NCBI RefSeq assembly: GCF_003122215.1
Contig: NZ_QEYD01000004.1
Location: 124,001-188,000, forward strand
From: Pararhodobacter marinus
Lineage (GTDB): Bacteria; Pseudomonadota; Alphaproteobacteria; Rhodobacterales; Rhodobacteraceae
DNA length: 64,000 nt
Direction: 5' to 3'
The stretch's first letter is position 1. Each line of letters begins with the position of its first letter. Positions 1-8,237 of this stretch are shown piece after piece. Both the position numbers and the translations under genes were made by a program. The notes below the pieces were generated by a model. It made no database searches. It saw only the letters and a list, made by a program, of their open reading frames with translations, and was not told the origin of the DNA.

Positions 1-167
1 TGCTGCTGGTCGACGGGCTGGGCTGGCCCTCGGATCTGGCGCGGCACCTGGAGATCATGATCATCGGCGCGCTGATCATCATCGTGCTGATCGCCGAGCC
101 GCACGGCATGGCCGCGCTGTGGCGCACCGTGAAAGAGAAACTGCGACTGTGGCCGTTCCCGCATTGA
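1..167 (+). CDS. Branched-chain amino acid-type ABC transporter permease (LivM family), C-terminal fragment
   Basis: Only the last 54 codons are present; the gene enters from the left edge (first complete codon at base 3) and stops at TGA 165-167. The segment reads as a final membrane helix (residues rich in Ile/Leu around IIGALIIIVLIAEP) followed by the short basic tail WRTVKEKLRLWPFPH. LivM-type permeases commonly end with an EP-x-G-L/M motif followed by a basic tail of this kind. The binding protein 68 bases downstream and the LivF-type ATPase after it support assignment to a HAAT-family importer. The fragment is too short to assign a substrate. Confidence 0.8.
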   Translation, partial: LLVDGLGWPSDLARHLEIMIIGALIIIVLIAEPHGMAALWRTVKEKLRLWPFPH

Positions 168-235
168 GGAGGGCGGGGCCGGATTACAGGGTTGGGAATA
201 ACGAACGAAACCGTCATCGACTGGGAGGAGAACCA

Positions 236-1522
236 ATGAAGATGACCAAAATAGCCGCCTTGGTTGCGGCCGCTGCGATCGCCACGCCCGTGGTTGCGCA
301 GGACCTGCACTTTCCGATGCTGAACTACCGGACCGGGCCTTTCGCCCCCGGCGGCATCCCCTTCGCCGATGGCTATCAGGACTACCTGACGCTCATCAAC
401 GAGCGCGACGGCGGTATCGGCGGCCTGCCGATCCGCACCACCGAATGCGAAACCGCCTACAATACCGAGCGCGGCGTCGAATGCTATGAATCGATCCGCG
501 GCGACAGCCCGCTGATCGTGCAGCCGCTCTCGACTGGCATCACCTATCAGCTGATCCCCCGCGTGACCGAAGACGGCGTGCCGCTGCACACGATGGGTTA
601 CGGCCGGACCTCGGCCATGGAAGGCGAAACCTTCCCGTGGGTGTTCAACTATCCCGCCAATTACTGGGACGGCGCCTCGGTCGCGATCAACTACCTGCTC
701 GATCAGAACGACGATTCGCTCGAAGGCAAGAAGATCGTCCTGATCTATCACAACTCGGCCTATGGCCGTGAGCCGATCCCGACGCTTCAGAACCTGTCCG
801 AACGCTACGGCTTCGAACTGGTCGAGATCCCCGTCGACTCGCCCGGTCAGGAACAGTCCAGCCAGTGGCTGCAGATCCGTCGCGAGCGCCCGGATTACGT
901 GATCATGTGGGGCTGGGGCGTGATGAACGCCGTCGCCATCCAGGAAGCCGCCAATATCCGCTTCCCGATGGAGAATTTCATCGGCATCTGGTGGTCGGGT
1001 TCGGAAAACGACGTGGTCCCGGTCGGTGCGGGCGCCGATGGCTACACCGCGCTGACCTTCCACGGTGTCGGCACCGATTACCCGGTCTATGACGACATCC
1101 AGACCTATGTCGTGGATCGCGGTCTTGCCGCCGGCAATGGCGACCAGATCGGCTCGGCGGTGTATTCGCGCGGTCTCTACGCGGCGATGCTGGCGGTCGA
1201 AGCCGCGCGCACCGCGCAGGAACTGGCCGGTCACGCCCAGATCACTCCGGCGGAAATGCGTGCGGGCATGGAAGCGCTCAGCATCTCCGAAGAGCGTCTG
1301 GCCGAACTGGGCCTGCCGAACTTCTCGGCGCCGTTCGACGTGTCCTGCCAGAACCACGGCGGTTCGGGCGCGGCGATGATCCAGCAATGGGATGCGGATA
1401 CGCAGACCTGGAGCCTGATCACCGACTGGATCGATTCGGATCGCGAGCTGATCGGCGAACTCGCCACCGCCGATGCGGCGGCCTACGCGGCGGAAAACAA
1501 CATCACGCCGGGCTGCCTGTAA
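236..1522 (+). CDS. ABC transporter substrate-binding protein, branched-chain amino acid/amide (HAAT) family
   Basis: Predicted 428-residue periplasmic solute receptor. The ATG at 236 is chosen because GGGAGGAG lies 7 bases upstream and because it begins a normal signal peptide (MKMTKIAALVAAAAIATPVVAQ, cleavage about residue 21); the longer in-frame extension adds no signal. The rest fits a type I periplasmic binding fold (Peripla_BP_6): the N-terminal NERDGGIGG segment, a VLIYHNSAYGRE strand-helix and a hinge near GIWWSGSEND. Four cysteines (two near residues 65-85, two near the C-terminus) could form disulfides. It sits between livM and livF in one operon with an acyl-CoA ligase, so a carboxylic acid such as an aromatic acid is a better guess than an amino acid. 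The ligand cannot be read from the sequence. Confidence 0.88.
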   Translation: MKMTKIAALVAAAAIATPVVAQDLHFPMLNYRTGPFAPGGIPFADGYQDYLTLINERDGGIGGLPIRTTECETAYNTERGVECYESIRGDSPLIVQPLSTGITYQLIPRVTEDGVPLHTMGYGRTSAMEGETFPWVFNYPANYWDGASVAINYLLDQNDDSLEGKKIVLIYHNSAYGREPIPTLQNLSERYGFELVEIPVDSPGQEQSSQWLQIRRERPDYVIMWGWGVMNAVAIQEAANIRFPMENFIGIWWSGSENDVVPVGAGADGYTALTFHGVGTDYPVYDDIQTYVVDRGLAAGNGDQIGSAVYSRGLYAAMLAVEAARTAQELAGHAQITPAEMRAGMEALSISEERLAELGLPNFSAPFDVSCQNHGGSGAAMIQQWDADTQTWSLITDWIDSDRELIGELATADAAAYAAENNITPGCL

Positions 1523-1599
1523 GCGGTTCTGCAAGATCCGGGACGGGCGCTTCGCGCGCCCGTCCCACCCCCAACCGAGTTTCTGACGGGATTGCACCC

Positions 1600-2436
1600 A
1601 TGTTCGACCACCGCCCAGACGCCCAGACCGCCGCCGAGACGCTGCTCGAGATCAACAATATCGAGGTGATCTACAACCACGTGATCCTCGTGCTCAAAGG
1701 TGTCAGCCTGTCGGTCCCCAAGGGCGGTATCACCGCGCTTCTGGGTGGCAACGGCGCGGGCAAGTCGACGACGCTGAAATCCATTTCCGGCCTGCTGAAA
1801 TCCGAGCGTGGCGAGATCACCAAGGGATCGGTCGTCTATCGCGGCGAGAATCTCGCCGGGAAGGACCCCGCCGACCTGGTCAAGACCGGGGTCATCCAGG
1901 TGATGGAAGGCCGCCATTGCTTCGAACACCTGACGGTCGAGGAGAACCTGCTGACCGGCAGCTATACCCGCACCGACGGGCGCGGCGCGATCGCCGCCGA
2001 TCTGGACATGGTCTACGAGTACTTTCCCCGGCTGAAGACCCGCCGCAAGTCGCAGGCGGGCTATACCTCGGGCGGTGAGCAGCAGATGGTCGCGATCGGC
2101 CGCGCGATGATGGCCCGCCCCGAGACGATCCTGCTGGACGAGCCCTCGATGGGGCTTGCGCCGCAGCTGGTCGAGCAGATCTTCGAGATCGTGAAACGGC
2201 TGAACGAAGAGCAGGGCGTGACCTTCCTGCTGGCCGAGCAGAACACCAACGTGGCGCTGAAATACGCCCATACCGGCTATATTCTGGAAAACGGCCGCGT
2301 CGTGATGGATGGCAGCGCCAAGGCACTGCGCGAGAATCCCGACGTGGCGGAATTCTATCTCGGCATGTCCGACAAGGGCCGGAAATCCTTCCGCGACGTG
2401 CGCAGCTATCGCCGCCGCAAACGCTGGCTGGCCTGA
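1600..2436 (+). CDS. livF: ABC transporter ATP-binding protein, LivF family
   Basis: Predicted 278-residue cytoplasmic ATPase of the importer. Walker A is GGNGAGKST (about residues 49-57), the signature is TSGGEQQ, Walker B is ILLDEPS and the H-loop region is LLAEQN, as is typical of LivF. The 16-residue lead and the Arg/Lys-rich tail (RRRKRWLA) are slightly longer than in enterobacterial LivF (about 237 residues). The matching LivG, LivH and most of LivM must lie left of the window. The 77-base gap after the binding-protein stop and the 45-base gap to the ligase suggest co-transcription. I see no good AGGAG before the ATG at 1600, so the start is less certain than the family. Confidence 0.9.
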   Translation: MFDHRPDAQTAAETLLEINNIEVIYNHVILVLKGVSLSVPKGGITALLGGNGAGKSTTLKSISGLLKSERGEITKGSVVYRGENLAGKDPADLVKTGVIQVMEGRHCFEHLTVEENLLTGSYTRTDGRGAIAADLDMVYEYFPRLKTRRKSQAGYTSGGEQQMVAIGRAMMARPETILLDEPSMGLAPQLVEQIFEIVKRLNEEQGVTFLLAEQNTNVALKYAHTGYILENGRVVMDGSAKALRENPDVAEFYLGMSDKGRKSFRDVRSYRRRKRWLA

Positions 2437-2481
2437 AAACCCCGCCGCCATCGCCACGCAGACCAAGAACGGGAGGCAATC

Positions 2482-3711
2482 GTGGGAGCCATGAGCAAGC
2501 ATTTCGACACGCTGGAGACCCGCTCGGCCGATCAGCGCGCCGCCGATCTGGCGGTGGACCTTCCGCAATTGATCGCGCGCGCGCAGACGACCGCGGGGAT
2601 GGAAAAGGCGCTGGGCGATATCGATCCCGCCGCGATCACCGACGCCGCCGCGCTTGCCGCGCTGCCGGTGCTGCGCAAATCCGAGCTGGTCGCCGCGCAG
2701 GGTCGGGCCGCGCCCTTCGGCGGTTATGCGGCGCTGGCGGTGCATGACTTCGACCATGTCTTCCAGTCCCCCGGCCCGATCTACGAGCCCGGCCGCGCCA
2801 GCCCCGACTGGTGGCGGCTGGGACGGTTCCTTGCGGCCTCGGGCGTGGGGCGCGGCGATATCGTGCAGAATTGCTTCGGCTATCACCTGACGCCCGCCGG
2901 GCTGATGTTCGAGAACGGCGCGCGGGCCGTCGGCGCCGCGGTGCTGCCCGCCGGAACCGGCCAGACCGAATTGCAGGTCCGTGCCGCCGTCGATATCGGC
3001 ACCACGGCCTATGCGGGGACGCCCGATTACCTGAAGATCATCCTCGAGAAAGCCGACGAGATGGGCGAGACGCTGCGCCTGACCAAGGCGGTGGTCGGCG
3101 GCGGCGCGCTGTTTCCCAGCCTGCGGCAATTCTATGCCGACCGGGGCATCATCTGCCGCCAATGCTATGCCACCGCCGATCTGGGCAATATCGCCTACGA
3201 GACCGACGCGCTGGACGGCATGGTCATCGACGAGGGCGTGATCGTCGAGATCGTGCGCCCCGGCACCGGCGATCCGGTTCCGCATGGCGAGGTGGGCGAG
3301 GTGGTCGTGACCACGCTCAACCGCGATTACCCGCTGGTGCGCTTCGCCACCGGCGATCTGTCGGCGATCATGGAGGGCGAAAGCCCTTGCGGGCGCACCA
3401 ATCTGCGCATCAGGGGCTGGATGGGCCGCGCCGATCAGACCACCAAGATCAAGGGCATGTTCGTGCGCCCCGAACAGGTCGCGGCCTTCGTGTCGCATCA
3501 CGACGAGGTGGCGCGCGCCCGCGTCATCGCCTCGCGCGAGGGGGAAATGGACGTGATGACGGTGCGTATCGAAACCCGGGCGTCCAATCCGGCGTTGTAT
3601 GAGCAAAGCGTGCTGGATACGCTGAAACTGCGGGGCAAGGTCGAGCTCGTGCCGCCCGGCACCCTGCCCAATGACGGCAAGGTGATCGAGGATCTGCGAA
3701 GCTACGAGTAA
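2482..3711 (+). CDS. AMP-binding acyl-CoA ligase, phenylacetate-CoA ligase (PaaK)-like
   Basis: Predicted 409-residue ANL-superfamily enzyme forming an acyl-CoA from a carboxylate, ATP and CoA. The order fits PaaK-type ligases: an N-terminal helical part, the GDIVQNCFGYHLTPAG segment, GTPDYLKIILEKADEMG, a Tyr-x-Thr-Ala-Asp motif (CYATADLGN) in the adenylate-binding position, RFATGDL, and a small C-terminal domain with TTKIKGMFVRPEQV carrying the hinge and Lys region. GTG 2482 follows GGGAGG by 5 bases; ATG at 2491 is the alternative start. Placement as the last gene of a HAAT-type importer operon suggests that the imported acid is trapped as its CoA thioester. The exact acid is unknown. Confidence 0.82.
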   Translation: MGAMSKHFDTLETRSADQRAADLAVDLPQLIARAQTTAGMEKALGDIDPAAITDAAALAALPVLRKSELVAAQGRAAPFGGYAALAVHDFDHVFQSPGPIYEPGRASPDWWRLGRFLAASGVGRGDIVQNCFGYHLTPAGLMFENGARAVGAAVLPAGTGQTELQVRAAVDIGTTAYAGTPDYLKIILEKADEMGETLRLTKAVVGGGALFPSLRQFYADRGIICRQCYATADLGNIAYETDALDGMVIDEGVIVEIVRPGTGDPVPHGEVGEVVVTTLNRDYPLVRFATGDLSAIMEGESPCGRTNLRIRGWMGRADQTTKIKGMFVRPEQVAAFVSHHDEVARARVIASREGEMDVMTVRIETRASNPALYEQSVLDTLKLRGKVELVPPGTLPNDGKVIEDLRSYE

Positions 3712-3743
3712 CCTGAATGCCTCCGCAAACTGGGAGGCCCTGG

Positions 3744-5399
3744 ATGACGACCCGTATTTTCGCCCTGCTGACGGCGGCTATTCTTTCCGCGACCCCGGTC
3801 TGGGGGCAATCCGGCACGGCGCTGATCGTCGCCAATGAAGATTACACCGAGCTGCGCAACGCGCGCGGATCGGGCGCCATGGTGCAGCTGGAGCGGATCC
3901 TCGGCGGCGCGGCCTTCGACGTCGACATCGCCACGAACCTGTCGGCCAACGCGATGCGGGCGGCTCTCTCGACGCTGTCCGCAAGCCTGCGCGACGACGG
4001 CCATGAACGGGTGGTGATCCTGTTTTCGGGCTATACCGTCAGCGCGGGCGGGACCGTCTGGCTGATGGGCACCGACAGCCGCGCGCCCGACATGGCGTCG
4101 GTCGAGGGCTATGGCGTGCGGCTGGACACCGTTCTGTCCATCGCGGGCCAGATTCAGGGCGGGGCCATCGTCGCGCTGGCGGATTACGGGTTTCCCGATG
4201 ATCTGGATGGCGGGTTCCGGGGCGGATTGCCGCCGATGATCGAGGTGCCGCAGGGCGTGACGCTGGTGCGCGGCTCGTCGGTCGGCGTCGCCGCCGTGCT
4301 GCGCGACGTGAGCGCGCCGGGCACGACCGTCGGAGACGCGGCGGCGGGGCGCAGCGACGTCACGCTGGACGGGTTCAACCCGCCCTACCTGGCCTTCCTG
4401 CCCGACGGGACCAGCCCGGCGCCCGCGCCTGCCCCCGACCGCAGCCAGGAGGACCGCGTGGCGTGGCAGACGGCGCGCGATCTGGGCACGGTCGAAGGCT
4501 ATGACGCTTATCTCTCGGCCTATCCGCAAGGCGCTTTCGTGGCCGAGGCCCGCGCCGCGCGTCAGCAGCTGATGAACACGCCCGAGCGGATCGAGGCGGC
4601 GCTGGGTCTGAGCCGGGACGAGCGCCGGGCGATCCAGCGGGACCTGACGATCCTGAATTTCGACCCGCGCGGCATCGACGGGATCTTCGGGTCGGGGACC
4701 CGGGGCGCGATACGGTCGTGGCAGGGGCGCAACGACATCGCGGTCACGGGATACCTGGACCGCGACCAGATCTTCCGCCTTGCACAGCAGGGCGCGCGCC
4801 GGGCGGCGGAGCTGGAGGAAGAAGCCCGCGCCCGCGCCGCCGAGCAGGAGCGGCAGGACCGGCAGTTCTGGCGCGATACCGGCTCGGGGCAGGACGAGGT
4901 GGGCATGCGCGCCTATCTCGAACGCTTCCCCGACGGGATCTTCGCCCCGGTCGCGCAGGACCGGCTGGCGCAGATCGAGGCGCAGCGCCGCGAGGCGGCG
5001 CAGGCGCGCGACCGCGCGGCCTGGGACCAGGCGGCGCAAGCCGACACGATCGCCGCGTATCAGGGCTATCTGCAGGCCAATCCCGACGGCGCCTTCGCCG
5101 AGCAGGCGCGGGGCCGGATCGAGGAATTGCGCCGCCCGGCACCGCCCGAGGTGGATTACGCCGCCGCGCAGGCCGAAGAGGACCTGATGCGGCTGCCGAC
5201 CTTTACCCGCGTGATCGTCGAGCAGCGGCTCGAGCGGCTGGGGCTGGAACCGGGCCCGGCGGACGGGGTCTTCGACGATGACACGCGCCGGGCGATCCGG
5301 CGTTACCAGCGGCGCGCCGACCTGCCGGTGACGGGTTTCCTGACCCAGCCGATCGTCGCCCGGCTGCTGGCCGAGGGGGTGGTGGACATCCTGCGGTGA
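3744..5399 (+). CDS. Secreted caspase-like (degenerate) protein with two peptidoglycan-binding domains
   Basis: Predicted 551-residue exported protein. ATG 3744 follows GGGAGG by 6 bases and starts a signal peptide ending VWGQ. Residues 24-230 resemble the caspase/C14 fold of bacterial metacaspase-like proteins (ALIVANEDYTELRNARG start). The positions of the catalytic His and Cys appear as SGY (Y97 instead of SGH) and ADY (Y148 instead of DAC), so it is probably not a protease. Behind it are two PG_binding_1 domains (about residues 281-350 and 478-550, each with the D/PxDGxFxxxTRxAIRxxQ pattern) and three repeats of the type Y--YL--P-G-FA--A near residues 240, 375 and 430. It probably acts at the cell wall as a scaffold. 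It is 32 bases after the ligase gene but functionally unrelated. Confidence 0.75.
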   Translation: MTTRIFALLTAAILSATPVWGQSGTALIVANEDYTELRNARGSGAMVQLERILGGAAFDVDIATNLSANAMRAALSTLSASLRDDGHERVVILFSGYTVSAGGTVWLMGTDSRAPDMASVEGYGVRLDTVLSIAGQIQGGAIVALADYGFPDDLDGGFRGGLPPMIEVPQGVTLVRGSSVGVAAVLRDVSAPGTTVGDAAAGRSDVTLDGFNPPYLAFLPDGTSPAPAPAPDRSQEDRVAWQTARDLGTVEGYDAYLSAYPQGAFVAEARAARQQLMNTPERIEAALGLSRDERRAIQRDLTILNFDPRGIDGIFGSGTRGAIRSWQGRNDIAVTGYLDRDQIFRLAQQGARRAAELEEEARARAAEQERQDRQFWRDTGSGQDEVGMRAYLERFPDGIFAPVAQDRLAQIEAQRREAAQARDRAAWDQAAQADTIAAYQGYLQANPDGAFAEQARGRIEELRRPAPPEVDYAAAQAEEDLMRLPTFTRVIVEQRLERLGLEPGPADGVFDDDTRRAIRRYQRRADLPVTGFLTQPIVARLLAEGVVDILR

Positions 5400-5428
5400 G
5401 GCGGGCGGGGCGGTCCGGGACCGCGAGC

Positions 5429-5458
5429 GGTGCGTGCAGAGCACGCACCCTACAGCGT
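5429..5458 (+). repeat. Dispersed palindromic intergenic repeat, copy 1 (GGTGCGTGC family)
   Basis: The arms GGTGCGTGC and GCACGCACC flank a 3-base loop and are followed by CCTACAGCGT. The same unit recurs at 24760-24788, inverted at 24871-24896, and at 48587-48613, always outside genes. It looks like a REP-type element. No RAYT transposase is encoded in the window. Confidence 0.75.
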
Positions 5459-5508
5459 CGCGCCGGTCGGGGCCGGTTATCACCGCCTGCCTTGGCCCCT
5501 GGCAAAGC

Positions 5509-5537
5509 AAAAGGCCGCGCTGATGCGCGGCCTTTTT
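5509..5537. terminator. Bidirectional intrinsic terminator between the caspase-like gene and rpmJ
   Basis: An 11-bp stem (5510-5520 with 5525-5535) with a TGAT loop has a T run on the + side (5533-5537) and an A run at 5509-5512 that gives Us on the - strand. It lies between two convergent genes and can serve both. Confidence 0.85.
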
Positions 5538-5602
5538 CTGTCCCTCGGGTCCATCACGGTCCGGGCTTTTACCCTGAACCGGGCCAGACGGCCGCGGCTG
5601 GA

Positions 5603-5728
5603 TCAGCCTTGGCGGGCCTTGAATTTCTTCTGGGTCTTGTTGATCACGTAGACGCGGCCTTTGCGGCGCACGATCTGGCAATCGCGGTGGCGCTGCTTCA
5701 GCGAGCGCAGGGAATTCTTGACCTTCAT
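5603..5728 (-). CDS. rpmJ: 50S ribosomal protein L36
   Basis: Encodes 41 residues beginning [18 protein letters not shown] and ending KFKARQG, the form of L36 seen in alphaproteobacteria with only one of the zinc-ligand cysteines. This small basic protein binds 23S rRNA in the large subunit. An AGGAG (on the minus strand, bases 5736-5740) lies 7 bases before the ATG at 5728. It is a single-gene unit, with a hairpin terminator about 65 bases past its stop and tRNA-Val upstream in the same direction. Confidence 0.95.
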   Translation of the reverse strand: MKVKNSLRSLKQRHRDCQIVRRKGRVYVINKTQKKFKARQG

Positions 5729-5824
5729 CGGTCGTCTCCTCTTCGCGGCGCTGGGCGCCTTGAAACTTTGACGCCCCCGGGAGGTCCCAGGGACGCGATG
5801 AACACCGGCCTAACAGGAAGGCCA

Positions 5825-5899
<75 letters not shown>

Positions 5900-6025
5900 G
5901 TCCGGCTGGCCCCGTCCCGAAGGGGAGCCGCGTCCGTGGACGGGTCTATAAAAGGACTCGGCGGGGTGCGCAAGGGCTTTCCGCACCGGATTTTTGCCCG
6001 ATATAGTCGGGACAAAGGAAACCCC

Positions 6026-6901
6026 ATGCCGCGTGCCATCGAGATCCATGAACCTGCCGAGATCACCTCGCCCGTGGTCTTTGCCTCGCCCCATTCCGGG
6101 CGGGTCTATCCGGCCGACATGATGGCCCGGGCGCAGGTGGACGGGCAGGTGCTGCGCTCGTCCGAGGATGCCTATATCGACCTGCTTCTGGGCGCCGCGC
6201 CGGCCTCCGGTGCGCCCTTGGTTACGACCGAGGTGCCGCGCGCCTATGTCGATTTCAACCGCGCCGCGGACGAGCTGGACCCGGCGCTGATCGAGGGGGC
6301 GCCGCGCGCCGGGCTCAACCCGCGAATCGCCTCGGGGCTCGGCGTGCTGGCGCGGGTCGTGTCGAACGGGCGGGCGATCTATCGCGGCAAGCTGCCACTG
6401 GCCGAGGCCGAGCGGCGAATCGCGCGGTACTGGGTGCCCTACCATGCCGGGCTGGGCGCGCTGATCGAGGCGCAGCGGGCGCGATTCGGGCAGGTCTTGC
6501 TGTGCGACATGCACTCGATGCCGCACGAGGCGCTGAGCGGCTACACCGCGCGCGGCGGCGCGCGGCCCGATATCGTGGTCGGCGACCGCTGGGGGGCTTC
6601 GGCCTCGGGCGGGGTGGTCGAACAGATCGAGCAGGTGCTGCGCGAGGCCGGGTTTCGGGTGGCGCGCAACGCGCCTTTCGCCGGGGCCTATGTCACCCAG
6701 CGCTACGGGCGGCCCTCGCAGGGGATGCACGCGGTCCAGATCGAGATCGACCGCGCGCTCTATCTCGATGAGCGGCGGGTCGAGCCGCTGCCAGATTTCC
6801 AAGGCTTCCGCCAGTTGATGGCCCGGGTCATCGGCCAATTGGCGGCGCTGCCTCTGGCACCTGAACTGGATACCGGGGCGCCGGACCTGGCGGCGGAATA
6901 G
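6026..6901 (+). CDS. N-formylglutamate amidohydrolase family protein
   Basis: Predicted 291-residue metal-dependent amidohydrolase of the FGase (HutG-type) family, which cleaves N-formyl-L-glutamate to formate and glutamate. Family signatures are visible: SPHSGR near the N-terminus, the TTEVPRAYVDFNR segment, LLCDMHSMP in the middle (Asp and His as likely metal ligands) and VQIEIDRALYLDE towards the end. ATG 6026 is preceded by AAAGGAAACCCC. No other histidine-degradation gene (hutU, hutH, hutI) is nearby, so a role in histidine breakdown is only possible; many Rhodobacterales carry several paralogues with unknown substrates. Confidence 0.85.
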   Translation: MPRAIEIHEPAEITSPVVFASPHSGRVYPADMMARAQVDGQVLRSSEDAYIDLLLGAAPASGAPLVTTEVPRAYVDFNRAADELDPALIEGAPRAGLNPRIASGLGVLARVVSNGRAIYRGKLPLAEAERRIARYWVPYHAGLGALIEAQRARFGQVLLCDMHSMPHEALSGYTARGGARPDIVVGDRWGASASGGVVEQIEQVLREAGFRVARNAPFAGAYVTQRYGRPSQGMHAVQIEIDRALYLDERRVEPLPDFQGFRQLMARVIGQLAALPLAPELDTGAPDLAAE

Positions 6902-7145
6902 GCGGGTGCCCTGAAAACCGGCAGACAGCCGGTCACCGCCCGCATTCTTCCGGTTTCAAGACAAGTGTTTCTGCCGATTTGCGAAGCCGACACGCCACAA
7001 GTGATGTAACTTTGCGCTGCCGTGCTAAAAACGGCCTCAACTTTGGGCGGCGACCGCCGCCTTGTTGCAAAGCGCGCAACGACTCGTTCCATGCCGGGGC
7101 GGAGCGCCGACAATGACGTCAGTCCGACGTAAATGGGAGCCCATC

Positions 7146-8156
7146 GTGACACGACCCCTTCTTCTTGCCAGCCTGCTTGGCGCGGTGCTCGCCGCGCCCG
7201 CCGCCTTTGCCCAGACCTCGGTTCCGTTCACCCTGGACTGGCGTTTCGAAGGCCCGGCCGCGCCCTATTTCCTGGCCATCGACAACGGCTATTTCGAAGC
7301 CGAGGGCCTCGACGTCGAAATCTCGCCCGGACAGGGCTCGCTCGACGCGATTCCGAAAGTCGCCACCGGCGCCTTCCCGATCGGCTTTGCCGACATGGCC
7401 AGCGTCATCAAGTTCATCGATCAGAACCCCGATGCGCCGGTCACCGCGATCATGATGATGTACGACGTCCCGGCCTTTGCCGTCGTCGGGCGCCGCAGCC
7501 TGGGCGTGGAAACCCCCGCCGATCTGGAAGGCCGCGTGCTGGGCGCGCCGCCGCCCGATGGCGCCTGGGCGCAGTTCCCGGTCTTCGCGGCCGAGCAGGG
7601 CCTCGACATGGACGCGATCACCGTCGAGCCCGTGGGCTTCCCCACGCGCGAGCCGATGCTGGCCGAGGGCCAGGTCGCAGCCGTGACCGGCTTTTCGTTC
7701 ACCTCGTCCTTGTCGACCATGCGTCTGGGCGTGCCCGAGGATGACATCGTCGTCATGCTGATGGCCGATTACGGCGTCGACCTCTATGGCAACGCGATCA
7801 TCGTCAACACCGACTGGGCAGCCGAGAACCCGGAGCTGGTCACGGGCTTCCTGCGCGCCGTGGCGCAGGGCGTGCGCGACGCGGCGGCCGATCCCGAAGC
7901 GGGGGTCGCAGCGATTGCCGCACGCAACCCGGCGCTGGACAGCGAGCTGGAAGTCGCCCGCCTGAACATGGCGCTGCGCGACAATATCCTGACCGACTGG
8001 GTGATGGAGAACGGCATCGGCGGCATCGACGAGGAACGCTTCGCCTCGTCGCTGGAGCAGATCGCGATGACCTACGAGTTCACCAACGAGCCCGATGCGT
8101 CGCGCTATTTCACCAGCGAGTACCTGCCCACCGATGGCAGCCTGATGATGGAATGA
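7146..8156 (+). CDS. ABC transporter substrate-binding protein, NMT1/THI5-like (SsuA/TauA superfamily)
   Basis: Predicted 336-residue periplasmic binding protein. The GTG at 7146 is chosen because GGGAG sits 6 bases upstream and a signal peptide follows (TRPLLLASLLGAVLAAPAAFAQ); ATG 7113 in frame would spoil the signal. The body has the NMT1 pattern: LDWRFEGPAAPYFLAIDNGYF, AEGLDVEISPGQG, PIGFADMAS, then an NTDWAAENPELVTGFLRA helix. Such receptors bind thiamine precursors, sulfonates or nitriles. I looked for a TPP riboswitch in the 244-base leader and did not see the conserved CUGAGA box, so a thiamine-pyrimidine role is unsupported. Its ATPase and permease follow after a terminator. Confidence 0.85.
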   Translation: MTRPLLLASLLGAVLAAPAAFAQTSVPFTLDWRFEGPAAPYFLAIDNGYFEAEGLDVEISPGQGSLDAIPKVATGAFPIGFADMASVIKFIDQNPDAPVTAIMMMYDVPAFAVVGRRSLGVETPADLEGRVLGAPPPDGAWAQFPVFAAEQGLDMDAITVEPVGFPTREPMLAEGQVAAVTGFSFTSSLSTMRLGVPEDDIVVMLMADYGVDLYGNAIIVNTDWAAENPELVTGFLRAVAQGVRDAAADPEAGVAAIAARNPALDSELEVARLNMALRDNILTDWVMENGIGGIDEERFASSLEQIAMTYEFTNEPDASRYFTSEYLPTDGSLMME

Positions 8157-8176
8157 TCCGTCACGCGGGATGAAAC

Positions 8177-8208
8177 AAAAAGGCCCGGTCGACCGACCGG
8201 GCCTTTTT
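8177..8208 (+). terminator. Intrinsic terminator inside the NMT1-type transporter operon
   Basis: A perfect 14-bp stem (8177-8190 with 8195-8208, ending in five Ts) with loop GACC lies 20 bases after the binding-protein stop and 29 bases before the ATPase gene. It would lower expression of the membrane components relative to the binding protein. Confidence 0.88.
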
Positions 8209-8237
8209 CCGAGGGGACAGCAAGCGGGGACAAACGG

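Noticed and set aside
1483-3606. A 707-codon minus-strand frame opposite livF and the ligase
   Set aside because: It has composition typical of antisense frames in GC-rich DNA and no start signal; the plus-strand genes are well supported.
6902-7145. TPP riboswitch before the NMT1-type binding-protein gene
   Set aside because: The conserved CUGAGA and the paired thi-box elements could not be found in the 244-base leader.
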